From Erysipelotrichaceae bacterium (GTDB taxonomy: Bacteria; Bacillota_I; Bacilli_A; Erysipelotrichales; Erysipelotrichaceae): 17,529 bases of DNA. The stretch is taken from positions 1 through 17,529 of the forward strand of contig JAILBD010000021.1 in assembly GCA_024681275.1 (NCBI GenBank), given 5' to 3'. Numbering within the stretch: the stretch's first letter is position 1; every line of letters starts with the position of its first letter. The notes under the pieces are model-generated. The model saw only the letters and a program-made list of their open reading frames with translations. It made no database searches and had not been told where the DNA came from. A program made the translations under genes and the position numbers. Positions 7,786 through 14,374 of the stretch are shown here, in pieces.

Positions 7786-9384
7786 TTAACTTACCTCCTT
7801 TTCATGCATCACTTCTGCGATCTCTTCATCAGACATGCGCTTGACGCCCAGCATGTATTCGCCCAGGACGTTCGGTGTGACGCCGTCCAGTTTTTCAAAA
7901 TAAGCACTGATCTTTCCATCATACATGACGATGATGCTGTCTGAGACGTTGATCAGCTCGTTGAGGTCGGCGGAGAAGAGCAGGACAGCTGAATTCTCCT
8001 TGTCCCTCAGGTCGACGATCTTCCGTCTGATCAGGTCGGTCGCACCGACGTCGATACCTCTGGTCGGGTGGCTGGCTACCAGCAGACGCGGTGTTGAAGA
8101 GAATTCTCTTGCCGCAACGACCTTCTGCACGTTACCACCGGACAGAGTCTTGACCAGAGCCTCCGGACCGTCGCATTTGACGACGAAGTCCTTGATCAGC
8201 TCCTTTGTCTTGCTGATCATGGCCTTGTTGTTCATGATGCCATGCTTTGAGTACGGCTCATTGAAGTAACGGTCCGCCATGACGTTCTCTTCGATCGACT
8301 GGGTCCTTGAAGCGCCATAGATCGAACGGTCCTCGTGGACCATTGAAACGCCCAGCGCCCTGATCTTATCGATCCCCTTTCCGGCGATCGATTCGCCATC
8401 GATCGTGATCGAACCATGCTGCAAAGGCAGCAGTCCGCAGATCGTATCGGAAAGCTCTGACTGACCGTTGCCCTCGACACCGGCAACACCCAGGATCTCT
8501 CCTTCCCTCACATCAAAAGACAGACCGTCGATGGTCTTGACACCATATTTATCGATATGTTCCAGGTCTCTGACTTTAAGAACTGATTTTCCAATTTTAG
8601 GCTGATCCTTCTCGATCTCCAGCTCGACATCACGGCCGACCATCATCCTTGAGATATCCTCGATCTCAACATCATTGATATCCGCCTCGCCGGTGACCTG
8701 ACCAAGACGCAATACCGTGATACAGTCACAGATCTGTTTGACTTCCTGCAACTTGTGGCTGATGAAAACGATCGTGAAACCCTGTTTCTTCAGGTTGATC
8801 AGCTGAATGAACAATTCCTCGGTCTCCTGCGGCGTCAGAACTGCCGTAGGCTCATCAAGGATCAGGATCTTGACGCCACGAAGCAAGACCTTCAGTATCT
8901 CGACCCTCTGCCTGTATCCGACCGACAGGTCCTTGATCAGAGCATTCGGATCGACCGGCAGATTGTATTTCGCTGCCGTCTCGTTGGTCATTTCGATGGC
9001 TTTCTTCTTGTCAAAAACGATGCCTTTCGCCGGCTCGGCTCCAAGCACCATGTTCTCTGCTACAGACAAGGTATCCACCAACATGAAGTGCTGGTGCACC
9101 ATGCCGATCCCCAGTTCCAGCGCATGCGTAGGATCTGTGATCTCGACTTCTTTTCCTTCAAAGAGGATGCGGCCTTCTTCCGGTCTTTCATGCCCGAAGA
9201 GGACTTTCATCAGCGTCGTCTTACCGGCGCCGTTCTCTCCGACCAGACCATGGATCTCGCCTCTCTTCAGTTCCAGATTGACGCCCTTGTTGGCGATGAA
9301 ACCGTTGCTGTAGATCTTGGTGATGTTCTCCATTTTCAGGATGACATCATTGTTTGGATTCGTGTTGTTTTCAATGTTTGTCAT
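7786..9384 (-). CDS. ABC transporter ATP-binding protein with two ATPase domains
   Basis: This 532-residue protein fuses two nucleotide-binding domains, as in RbsA and YufO/NupO. Domain 1 has Walker A GENGAGKTT (about 49-57), signature LSVGYRQRVEI and Walker B ILILDEPTA. Domain 2 has the usual degenerate Walker A (GVEGNGQSEL), signature LSGGNVQKVVAARE and a Walker B changed to RLLVASHPTRGID, typical of the second half of this family. I chose the ATG at 9382-9384 (MTNIENN) with GGAGAAAG upstream. An in-frame TTG at 9411 lies within the T-run of the preceding terminator and is unlikely. It powers the importer formed with the two permeases downstream. Confidence 0.94.
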   Translation of the reverse strand: MTNIENNTNPNNDVILKMENITKIYSNGFIANKGVNLELKRGEIHGLVGENGAGKTTLMKVLFGHERPEEGRILFEGKEVEITDPTHALELGIGMVHQHFMLVDTLSVAENMVLGAEPAKGIVFDKKKAIEMTNETAAKYNLPVDPNALIKDLSVGYRQRVEILKVLLRGVKILILDEPTAVLTPQETEELFIQLINLKKQGFTIVFISHKLQEVKQICDCITVLRLGQVTGEADINDVEIEDISRMMVGRDVELEIEKDQPKIGKSVLKVRDLEHIDKYGVKTIDGLSFDVREGEILGVAGVEGNGQSELSDTICGLLPLQHGSITIDGESIAGKGIDKIRALGVSMVHEDRSIYGASRTQSIEENVMADRYFNEPYSKHGIMNNKAMISKTKELIKDFVVKCDGPEALVKTLSGGNVQKVVAAREFSSTPRLLVASHPTRGIDVGATDLIRRKIVDLRDKENSAVLLFSADLNELINVSDSIIVMYDGKISAYFEKLDGVTPNVLGEYMLGVKRMSDEEIAEVMHEKEVS

Positions 9385-9409
9385 ATTCTTCTTTCTCCGA
9401 ATACGTTTC

Positions 9410-9445
9410 AAAAAACAAGATAGCCAGATCTACTGGCTATCTTGT
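9410..9445 (-). terminator. Intrinsic terminator/attenuator between binding protein and ATPase genes
   Basis: A perfect 13-bp inverted repeat (ACAAGATAGCCAG at 9415-9427, CTGGCTATCTTGT at 9433-9445) with a 5-nt loop is followed on the minus strand by six Ts. It lies 21 nt after the binding-protein stop and just before the ATPase start. A terminator inside the operon should let only part of transcription read on, giving more binding protein than membrane complex (inference, common for ABC importers). Confidence 0.88.
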
Positions 9446-9466
9446 ATCATCAAAATCAGAAAATGA

Positions 9467-10627
9467 TTAGTTAGCGCCCGGATCAGCCTTTGCTTTTTCT
9501 GCTTCTACATATTCAGTAGTAGCACCGACAGCTGTACCAACTTCGATCTCGCCCTTCAACAGCTTCTGAACGATCTCTTCGTAAGCTGCATAAACTTCAG
9601 GCATGCCTTCCTTGACAGTCTTGTTGAAGACATCAGTCTCGACCATCTCCAGATAACCGGATTCGAAACCGAACGAGTTGTTAGCACCCCAGACGATCGT
9701 GCCATCATAGATGGTCTTCAATGCATCATAGATCGCATAACCGAACTGTTTGACAGCGGAAGAAACAGTGTATTCAGCCTGTTCTGGGTGGCTCATCTGC
9801 AGCTGGCCTGAGTGGTCAGTATCGACACCGAATGCATATCTCTGTGCATCATAAGCAGCCTGACATACGCCGAATGAAGCAGGAGCACAAACACCGAAGC
9901 TTACGTCTGCGCCGTTGTTGTACTGGTCAGCAGCGAGGTCATGTGCCTTGCCTGAGTCTTCCCAGTTACCTACATAAGAATATAAGACCTTGACTTCCGG
10001 ATCCACATAGTGAGCACCCTGGATATAACCAATGAGGAAGTCATCGATAGCAGTGATCATGCCGCCACCGACGAAACCGATCGTCTTGTCCTCGTTAGCC
10101 AAGCCCAAACCGGATTCAGTGATCAGCGCACCTAAAGCACCGGCAGCGAAAGCCAGAGAGTTCTGCTGGCAGAGATATGAAGAAACGTTCTTCTTGATCT
10201 CAGGATATGTATCGAAATCGATCGTGCAGTCGAATACCAGGAACTTGATATCAGGGAAGTCCTGAGCAGCCTGCTCAACATACTCCTCGATTGACCAGTA
10301 ACCTGTTACGACGACATCATACTTGCCTGATGAGCACAGTTCAGCCAGCTGAGAAGCAGCGTGTGTGTCATCATAGTTCATTTCGAAAGTGTCGACCGTT
10401 GAACCTGTCTCATCACAGAATTTCTTGATTCCGTCATAGACCAGGTCTTCACATGACAGGCTTCCTAAAGTCTGAGAAACGAACTGTAAGATGCGAAGAG
10501 GCTTGCCGGTAAGATCTGTTGTCTCCTCTGCCGGAGCTTCAGGCTCGCTTGAACCGCCGCCATTGCTGCAACCGACCAGAGAGAAGATCATAAATACTGC
10601 AAGCAAAAGAGTCAAAAGTTTTTTCAT
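9467..10627 (-). CDS. BMP-family (PnrA-like) substrate-binding lipoprotein
   Basis: This 386-residue secreted lipoprotein has a KK-plus-hydrophobic signal peptide ending in the lipobox LVGC (C20 is the lipidated residue), then a Gly/Ser/Glu-rich linker and the BMP domain. Family landmarks include YDVVVTGYWS, DIKFLVFDC, NVSSYLCQQNSLAFAAGALGAL, KTIGFVGGGMI and AFGVDTDHSGQ (PnrA type: GVDxDQ). BMP proteins such as PnrA/NupN bind purine nucleosides with a Phe/Asp pair. The usual SFNQ-type N-terminal binding segment is replaced by TLGSLSCEDLVYDGIKK, so the ligand may differ from a plain nucleoside. AGGAG lies 6 nt before the ATG. It is the first gene of the operon, preceded by a long leader. Confidence 0.93.
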   Translation of the reverse strand: MKKLLTLLLAVFMIFSLVGCSNGGGSSEPEAPAEETTDLTGKPLRILQFVSQTLGSLSCEDLVYDGIKKFCDETGSTVDTFEMNYDDTHAASQLAELCSSGKYDVVVTGYWSIEEYVEQAAQDFPDIKFLVFDCTIDFDTYPEIKKNVSSYLCQQNSLAFAAGALGALITESGLGLANEDKTIGFVGGGMITAIDDFLIGYIQGAHYVDPEVKVLYSYVGNWEDSGKAHDLAADQYNNGADVSFGVCAPASFGVCQAAYDAQRYAFGVDTDHSGQLQMSHPEQAEYTVSSAVKQFGYAIYDALKTIYDGTIVWGANNSFGFESGYLEMVETDVFNKTVKEGMPEVYAAYEEIVQKLLKGEIEVGTAVGATTEYVEAEKAKADPGAN

Positions 10628-10957
10628 GATTCTCCTTTTTGATAATCAATGTCCCTTGTCACGACACTGCTACCTTATTTGTATCCTTTCTTCATTATTA
10701 CCTTTTTACACCAAACTATGTTAGCGCTTTCATAATGCCCGAAAATTTTTTGCAGAAGTATCTCTTCAAGGCGACAAGTACCTCTCAGGATCCTTCCGCA
10801 TACCGTTTTACCGGTATTTTCCGCAGCTGAATGATGACAACAAAAGGTATAAAGTCATCATCCGATTATATTGGCTGAATCCAGCCGTCTAACTATTGAA
10901 ACAATAGCTGAGACCTGATCATCACACGATACCGGCTACCCGGATCACACTCCCTGT
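10628..10957 (-). promoter_or_regulatory. Long structured 5' leader of the BMP operon (candidate regulatory RNA)
   Basis: About 330 nt lie between the likely start of transcription and the first gene, with no supported ORF. On the minus strand I see consecutive hairpins: CAATAGCT/AACTATTG (10891-10909), GGCTG/CAGCC (10873-10886), ATGATGAC/GTCATCAT (10831-10861), ATACCG/CGGTAT (10800-10817) and an imperfect AGAAGTATCT/AAGTACCTCT stem (10754-10785). The segment at 10810-10817 can also pair with 10929-10936 (CCGGTAT/ATACCGG plus a G-U), so two mutually exclusive folds are possible, as in riboswitches. I compared it from memory with the purine, preQ1, TPP, SAM, cobalamin, ZTP, glycine, T-box and guanidine consensus motifs and recognised none. 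Confidence 0.5.
10719..10732 (-). promoter_or_regulatory. cre site (CcpA catabolite-repression operator)
   Basis: The minus strand reads TGAAAGCGCTAACA, matching every position of the Bacillus-type cre consensus TGWAARCGYTWNCW. It lies 92 nt upstream of the binding-protein ATG and well downstream of the likely promoter. If bound it would act by roadblock, or on an unseen nearer promoter. It implies repression of the operon when preferred sugars are available, consistent with a carbon-catabolic role. Confidence 0.75.
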
Positions 10958-10963
10958 AATCTC

Positions 10964-10991
10964 ATTTTATCACACAATTTTCACAATACAA
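10964..10991 (-). promoter_or_regulatory. Probable promoter of the BMP operon
   Basis: On the minus strand an extended -10 (TGATAAAAT; hexamer at 10964-10969) is preceded by TTGTAT (10986-10991) at 16-bp spacing. The -35 matches the consensus only in TTG, but the TG extension compensates. The predicted start is near 10957, leaving a 330-nt leader. This is the best candidate in the interval; no mapped start is available. Confidence 0.5.
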
Positions 10992-11078
10992 CAGCGCTTC
11001 TCACATCTGTTTTTGATTTATGCTGAAACGATACAAAAAGAGGAAAAGTATATCCTTTCCGGACCCCATCATCACTGC

Positions 11079-11084
11079 TATAAT
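11079..11084 (+). promoter_or_regulatory. Extended -10 promoter producing a probably leaderless mRNA
   Basis: TGCTATAAT is a perfect extended -10, with the hexamer at 11079-11084. There is no good -35 (TTTCCG at 17 bp). Transcription should begin about 7 nt after the hexamer, at or next to the ATG at 11091, and there is no Shine-Dalgarno between them. It faces away from the BMP operon promoter. Confidence 0.6.
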
Positions 11085-11090
11085 GAACTT

Positions 11091-11816
11091 ATGTACCTGC
11101 TTTGCGGAGAACCCAATATCGGCAAATCCACCGCGATCGCGACCCTCATCGACCTCCTGGGCCCGAAAAGATGTTCAGGTTTCTACACCAGGGAGATCCT
11201 TGAAGGCAAACAAAGGGTCGGCTTCCAGACCTTCGTCCTTCACGGCGGGAATTTTACCTTTGCTCACATCGATCTGCCTAAAACATATGCGATAGAAGAA
11301 TTCGGCGTCGACGTCGCTGCTTTCGAAAGGATCGTTCCGGATCTGATCAGAAACAGAGGAGACGGATATCTCATCATCGACGAGATCGGACCCATGCAGC
11401 TCTTTTCCCCTGCATTCAAGCAACTGCTCCTTTCTCTTTCCTCAGACGACAGGGTCATAGCCACCATCTGCCAGAACGACACCGATCTCACCGCAGCCCT
11501 TAAAGAAAGAAACAGAGACCGGCTCTTTGAGATCGAAGAAAACAACAGGGACCTCATGCCCTTCATCCTGGCTGAAAAACTCAACGCTGACGATCCGGTC
11601 TATCTTTCCAAACTCGCCCTGTCCGAGAAATATCACAAAGAAGTGGAACGCTTCAGCTACTCCCAGAACCGGATCCTGCTAAGATCCACGCACGATATCC
11701 GCATCATACAGAAAGAAAACGGCCACTACACATGTACCTGCGATTACTTCAAAGAAAAGGATACCTGCAGTCACATCATGGCCGTCATCCGCAACAGCAT
11801 CTTCTGGAAATATTGA
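11091..11816 (+). CDS. THEP1-type NTPase fused to a SWIM zinc finger
   Basis: This is a 241-residue protein. The N-terminal domain (1 to about 165) is a P-loop nucleoside-triphosphatase of the THEP1 family. It has Walker A GEPNIGKST (6-14), the family GFYTREI (30-36) and a following GFQT stretch, and Walker B YLIIDEIGPMQL (93-104). The C-terminal 35 residues carry a SWIM zinc finger: CTC (215-217) and CSH (226-228), that is CxC-x8-CxH, on a strand pair RIIQKENGHYTCTC. SWIM fingers bind nucleic acids or protein partners, so the fusion suggests an NTPase that acts on nucleic acid (inference). I chose the ATG at 11091 because the P-loop begins as usual at residue 6; an in-frame TTG at 11013 lies upstream of the promoter. 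The gene stands alone, opposite the BMP operon. Confidence 0.8.
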   Translation: MYLLCGEPNIGKSTAIATLIDLLGPKRCSGFYTREILEGKQRVGFQTFVLHGGNFTFAHIDLPKTYAIEEFGVDVAAFERIVPDLIRNRGDGYLIIDEIGPMQLFSPAFKQLLLSLSSDDRVIATICQNDTDLTAALKERNRDRLFEIEENNRDLMPFILAEKLNADDPVYLSKLALSEKYHKEVERFSYSQNRILLRSTHDIRIIQKENGHYTCTCDYFKEKDTCSHIMAVIRNSIFWKY

Positions 11817-11823
11817 ATCGACG

Positions 11824-11852
11824 AAAAAGATCCACAAGCAGTGGATCTTTTT
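11824..11852. terminator. Bidirectional intrinsic terminator
   Basis: A perfect 12-bp inverted repeat (AAAAAGATCCAC at 11824-11835, GTGGATCTTTTT at 11841-11852) has a 5-nt loop and A5/T5 tracts on both sides. It serves the NTPase gene (plus; stop 8 nt before) and purD (minus; stop 3 nt beyond). Confidence 0.93.
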
Positions 11853-11854
11853 GA

Positions 11855-13123
11855 TCAGTTCTTGATCGCCTTCAGTGCTCTTTGACCGATATCGTGGCGA
11901 TAGTACTGGTTGTCAAAGTGGACCTTTTCAACGACCTTATAGGCATTGGCGATCGCCTCCTCAAGGCTCTTTCCGATACCGGAACAGCCCAGGACCCGGC
12001 CGCCATTGGTCAGGAGTTTGCCGTCTTCGAGTTTTGCCCCGGCAACGAACACCATATTTGACACCTCATCCGGAATGTCCAGTTCAAAACCTTTCTCATA
12101 GTGCTCAGGATAGCCTTCTGAAGCCATGATGACGCAGGCTGCATAGCCGTCTCTGAACTTCACTTCCGTTTCCTCCAAAGTGCCGTTGGTCGTCGCCTGC
12201 ATGATGGTCAGCAGATCGCTCTCCAGCAAAGGCAGCACGACCTGCGTCTCCGGATCACCGAAACGGCTGTTGTATTCGACCACCTTCGGTCCATCCTTCG
12301 TCAGCATCAGGCCGAAGTAAAGACAGCCCTTGAAAGTCCTGCCCTCCGCATTCAGCGCATGGATCGTCGGCAGGAAGATCTTCTCCATGCATTCATCCGC
12401 AACTTCCTTCGTGTAATACGGGTTAGGTGCGATCGTGCCCATGCCGCCCGTGTTCAGTCCCTCGTCGTTGTCATGCGCCCTCTTGTGATCCATCGAAGAG
12501 ACCATCGGCTTGACCACCTTGCCATCCGTGAAGGACAGGACCGTGATCTCAGGACCTTCCATGAACTCCTCGATGACGATCTGATTTCCGCTGTTTCCAA
12601 ACTGCTTATCCAGCATGATCGACTTGATCGCCTCTTTTGCCTCCTCACGGCTCATGGCGATGATGACGCCCTTTCCTAAAGCCAGACCATCGGCTTTGAC
12701 GACGGTCGGGATCGGACAGGTCTTTACATATTCCAGTGCCTTGTCTGCATCGTCAAATGTCTCATATGCCGCTGTCGGAATGCCATACTTCTTCATCAGG
12801 TTCTTGGAGAAGACTTTGCTTCCTTCAACGATCGCCGCATTCGCCCGCGGACCGAAAGCCGGGATACCCGCTTTCTCCAAAGCATCGACCGCTCCCATGA
12901 CCAGAGGATCATCCGGCGCGACGACGACATAATCGATCTTGTTTTCGACACTGAATCTGACGATGCCATCGATATCCTTGGCCCCGACATTCACGCACTT
13001 CGCATCGGCACTGATGCCACCATTGCCAGGCAAGGCATAGATCTCGCTGACAGTCTTGTTTTCTTTGATCTTCTTGATGATGGCGTGCTCACGTCCGCCG
13101 CTTCCAACAACTGCAATCTTCAT
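11855..13123 (-). CDS. purD: Phosphoribosylamine-glycine ligase (GAR synthetase)
   Basis: PurD joins 5-phosphoribosylamine and glycine with ATP to form GAR, step two of de novo purine synthesis. This 422-residue protein is full length. It has the N-terminal GSGGREHAI (8-16) and LPGNGG (31-36), the ATP-grasp core KADGLALGKGV (143-153), DHKRAHD and GLNTGGMGT (212-230), and the metal/ATP residues in EYNSRFGDPETQ (283-294). Final residues RHDIGQRALK match the family end. GGAGAG precedes the ATG. It is a single-gene unit between a bidirectional terminator and a divergent promoter, detached from any purine operon. That is unusual for Firmicutes, where purD normally ends the pur operon. Confidence 0.97.
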   Translation of the reverse strand: MKIAVVGSGGREHAIIKKIKENKTVSEIYALPGNGGISADAKCVNVGAKDIDGIVRFSVENKIDYVVVAPDDPLVMGAVDALEKAGIPAFGPRANAAIVEGSKVFSKNLMKKYGIPTAAYETFDDADKALEYVKTCPIPTVVKADGLALGKGVIIAMSREEAKEAIKSIMLDKQFGNSGNQIVIEEFMEGPEITVLSFTDGKVVKPMVSSMDHKRAHDNDEGLNTGGMGTIAPNPYYTKEVADECMEKIFLPTIHALNAEGRTFKGCLYFGLMLTKDGPKVVEYNSRFGDPETQVVLPLLESDLLTIMQATTNGTLEETEVKFRDGYAACVIMASEGYPEHYEKGFELDIPDEVSNMVFVAGAKLEDGKLLTNGGRVLGCSGIGKSLEEAIANAYKVVEKVHFDNQYYRHDIGQRALKAIKN

Positions 13124-13149
13124 CTTTCTCTCCTTCTTCGTTCAACTCT

Positions 13150-13180
13150 ATTATATAGAAAGAATGTGTTATACTGACAA
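13150..13180 (-). promoter_or_regulatory. purD promoter
   Basis: On the minus strand TTGTCA (13175-13180) lies 17 bp from TATATA (13152-13157), or 19 bp from TATAAT (13150-13155). It is followed by a short leader and the purD SD. The -35 element overlaps the -10 of the divergent gene. Confidence 0.6.
13170..13175 (+). promoter_or_regulatory. Extended -10 promoter of the deformylase-methyltransferase gene
   Basis: The plus strand reads TGTTATACT, an extended -10 with the hexamer at 13170-13175 and no clear -35. It starts transcription about 20 nt before the ATG at 13203. It shares bases with the purD -35 element, so the two promoters should compete for RNA polymerase. Confidence 0.55.
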
Positions 13181-13202
13181 CGAAAACGAAAGAAGAAATA
13201 TC

Positions 13203-14372
13203 ATGATAAGACCTATCGTCACTTACGACATCCGCTCCAAAGAAAATCCCCCGATCCTGCGGAAAAAACTCAGAGAAGTCACCGATTTTTCCGATCCGGA
13301 AACGATCGCCTGTATCAGAGATCTCAACGATTCTCTTGATGACCTGATCAGGAAAGAAGGAAACAAACGCGGCGCCATCGGCCTTTCCGCCTGCCAGATC
13401 GGATACGACCTGGCCATATCCACTGTCACACTGGGCAATGAACGCTACAATTTCGTTAATCCGAAACTGGAATCTGAAAACGGAAAAGACCGCCTCTTCC
13501 GCATCGGCTGCTTCTCCCTCTACGAATACCGCGCCATGGTCCGCTACAACGACGACGTGATCATCTCCTACTTTGATGAGAACGGGGAACCGAAAAAGCT
13601 CCGTCTTCAGGGCGACCGCTCCTGTGTCGTCCAGCACGAGATGGACCACCTGCAGGGGGACCTCCTTTTCGAAAGACTGGAGCACAAGGAAGAAGATCTC
13701 TTTATTCCGAAAGAAGCCCTGTATAAAGACGGAAAGATCCCTATGAGGAATCGCGGCATCTTCTTTGAGATCAGAAAGAGGCTCGGTCTGAACCGGACTC
13801 TCAGCTCACCTGTCTACTATTCATCTCTTTTCAACGACTACACCAATTATGTCTCCTACGTCGAAAAAGAAAAGAAAGAAAACGGCGATCTTCTTGACCT
13901 GATAAGCAGATATGCGCCAGCTTCTTCAAAGATCCTGGAAGCGGATGACAGCACGTCCGCCCTTGCGATCTGCCTCAGCAAACAGGGCTATGAAGTCTCA
14001 TCCTTCCAAAGCGATAAAGACATGTCCGACCTGAACATCCGCATCAACGAACAGAACGCAAGCTCAGTCACCTACAAAAACGGAAACTTCCTGGACCTTC
14101 CTTATCCTGACAAGTCTTTCGCAGTCATCTTCTCTCTGGCCGTCATCGAAACGATGAACGACAGCGAAGTCCTTTCCTTCCTCAACGAAGGACTCAGAGT
14201 CGCGGACAGATCCATCTTCAAAGTGCCGACTCTCTTTGCCGCTTCCAACACCCTGAAAGGCAACGAACGGCTAAGAACAGAAAACGCCTGGAGAAAAGCC
14301 ATCCTGTCCTCCGGACACAGGATCGTCGAAACAAAAAAAGACAAAGGCTATCTGACCTTTGTCGTTGAATAG
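13203..14372 (+). CDS. Peptide-deformylase-like domain fused to degenerate methyltransferase-like domain
   Basis: This is a 389-residue protein. Residues 1 to about 185 are a peptide deformylase: motif I GLSACQ (60-65, canonical GxAAxQ), motif II IGCFS (101-105, canonical EGCLS) and motif III QHEMDH (144-149, HExxH). All metal ligands (C103, H145, H149), the catalytic E146 and Q65 remain, but the motif II Glu is Ile. After a linker (about 186-240), residues 241-389 resemble a class I SAM methyltransferase: ILEADDSTSALAICLSKQGYEV aligns with motif I but lacks its glycines, and NFLDLPYPDKSFAVIFSLAVIETM matches motifs II-III. Cofactor binding is therefore doubtful. I start at the ATG at 13203 (MIRPIVTY), downstream of the promoter, with a weak AAAGAAG SD. 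This may be a secondary deformylase or a recruited hydrolase. Confidence 0.8.
   Translation: MIRPIVTYDIRSKENPPILRKKLREVTDFSDPETIACIRDLNDSLDDLIRKEGNKRGAIGLSACQIGYDLAISTVTLGNERYNFVNPKLESENGKDRLFRIGCFSLYEYRAMVRYNDDVIISYFDENGEPKKLRLQGDRSCVVQHEMDHLQGDLLFERLEHKEEDLFIPKEALYKDGKIPMRNRGIFFEIRKRLGLNRTLSSPVYYSSLFNDYTNYVSYVEKEKKENGDLLDLISRYAPASSKILEADDSTSALAICLSKQGYEVSSFQSDKDMSDLNIRINEQNASSVTYKNGNFLDLPYPDKSFAVIFSLAVIETMNDSEVLSFLNEGLRVADRSIFKVPTLFAASNTLKGNERLRTENAWRKAILSSGHRIVETKKDKGYLTFVVE
14332..14363 (-). terminator. Intrinsic terminator of the AmmeMemoRadiSam operon, inside the convergent gene
   Basis: On the minus strand GACAAAGG (14356-14363) and CCTTTGTC (14340-14347) form a perfect 8-bp stem with an 8-nt loop, followed by seven Ts (14333-14339). 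It begins 12 nt after the radical SAM stop codon. It lies wholly within the last codons of the plus-strand deformylase-methyltransferase gene. Confidence 0.85.
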
Positions 14373-14374
14373 AC

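Noticed and set aside
8755..9423. Plus-strand open frame opposite the ATPase gene
   Set aside because: It is complementary to the conserved ATPase domain and has no independent family features.
10491..10830. Small plus-strand frames over the bmp start and leader
   Set aside because: They have no SD and no family resemblance, and they overlap the signal-peptide coding region and the cre site.
10628..10990. Known riboswitch (purine, preQ1, TPP, ZTP, glycine, SAM, T-box) in the BMP leader
   Set aside because: Short matches such as CTGAGA on the plus strand and ATATAATC on the minus strand are not accompanied by the rest of any consensus.
13056..13202. Upstream extension of the deformylase-fusion protein to 13056
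   Set aside because: It would run through the start of purD and the promoter. The deformylase domain starts normally at the ATG at 13203.
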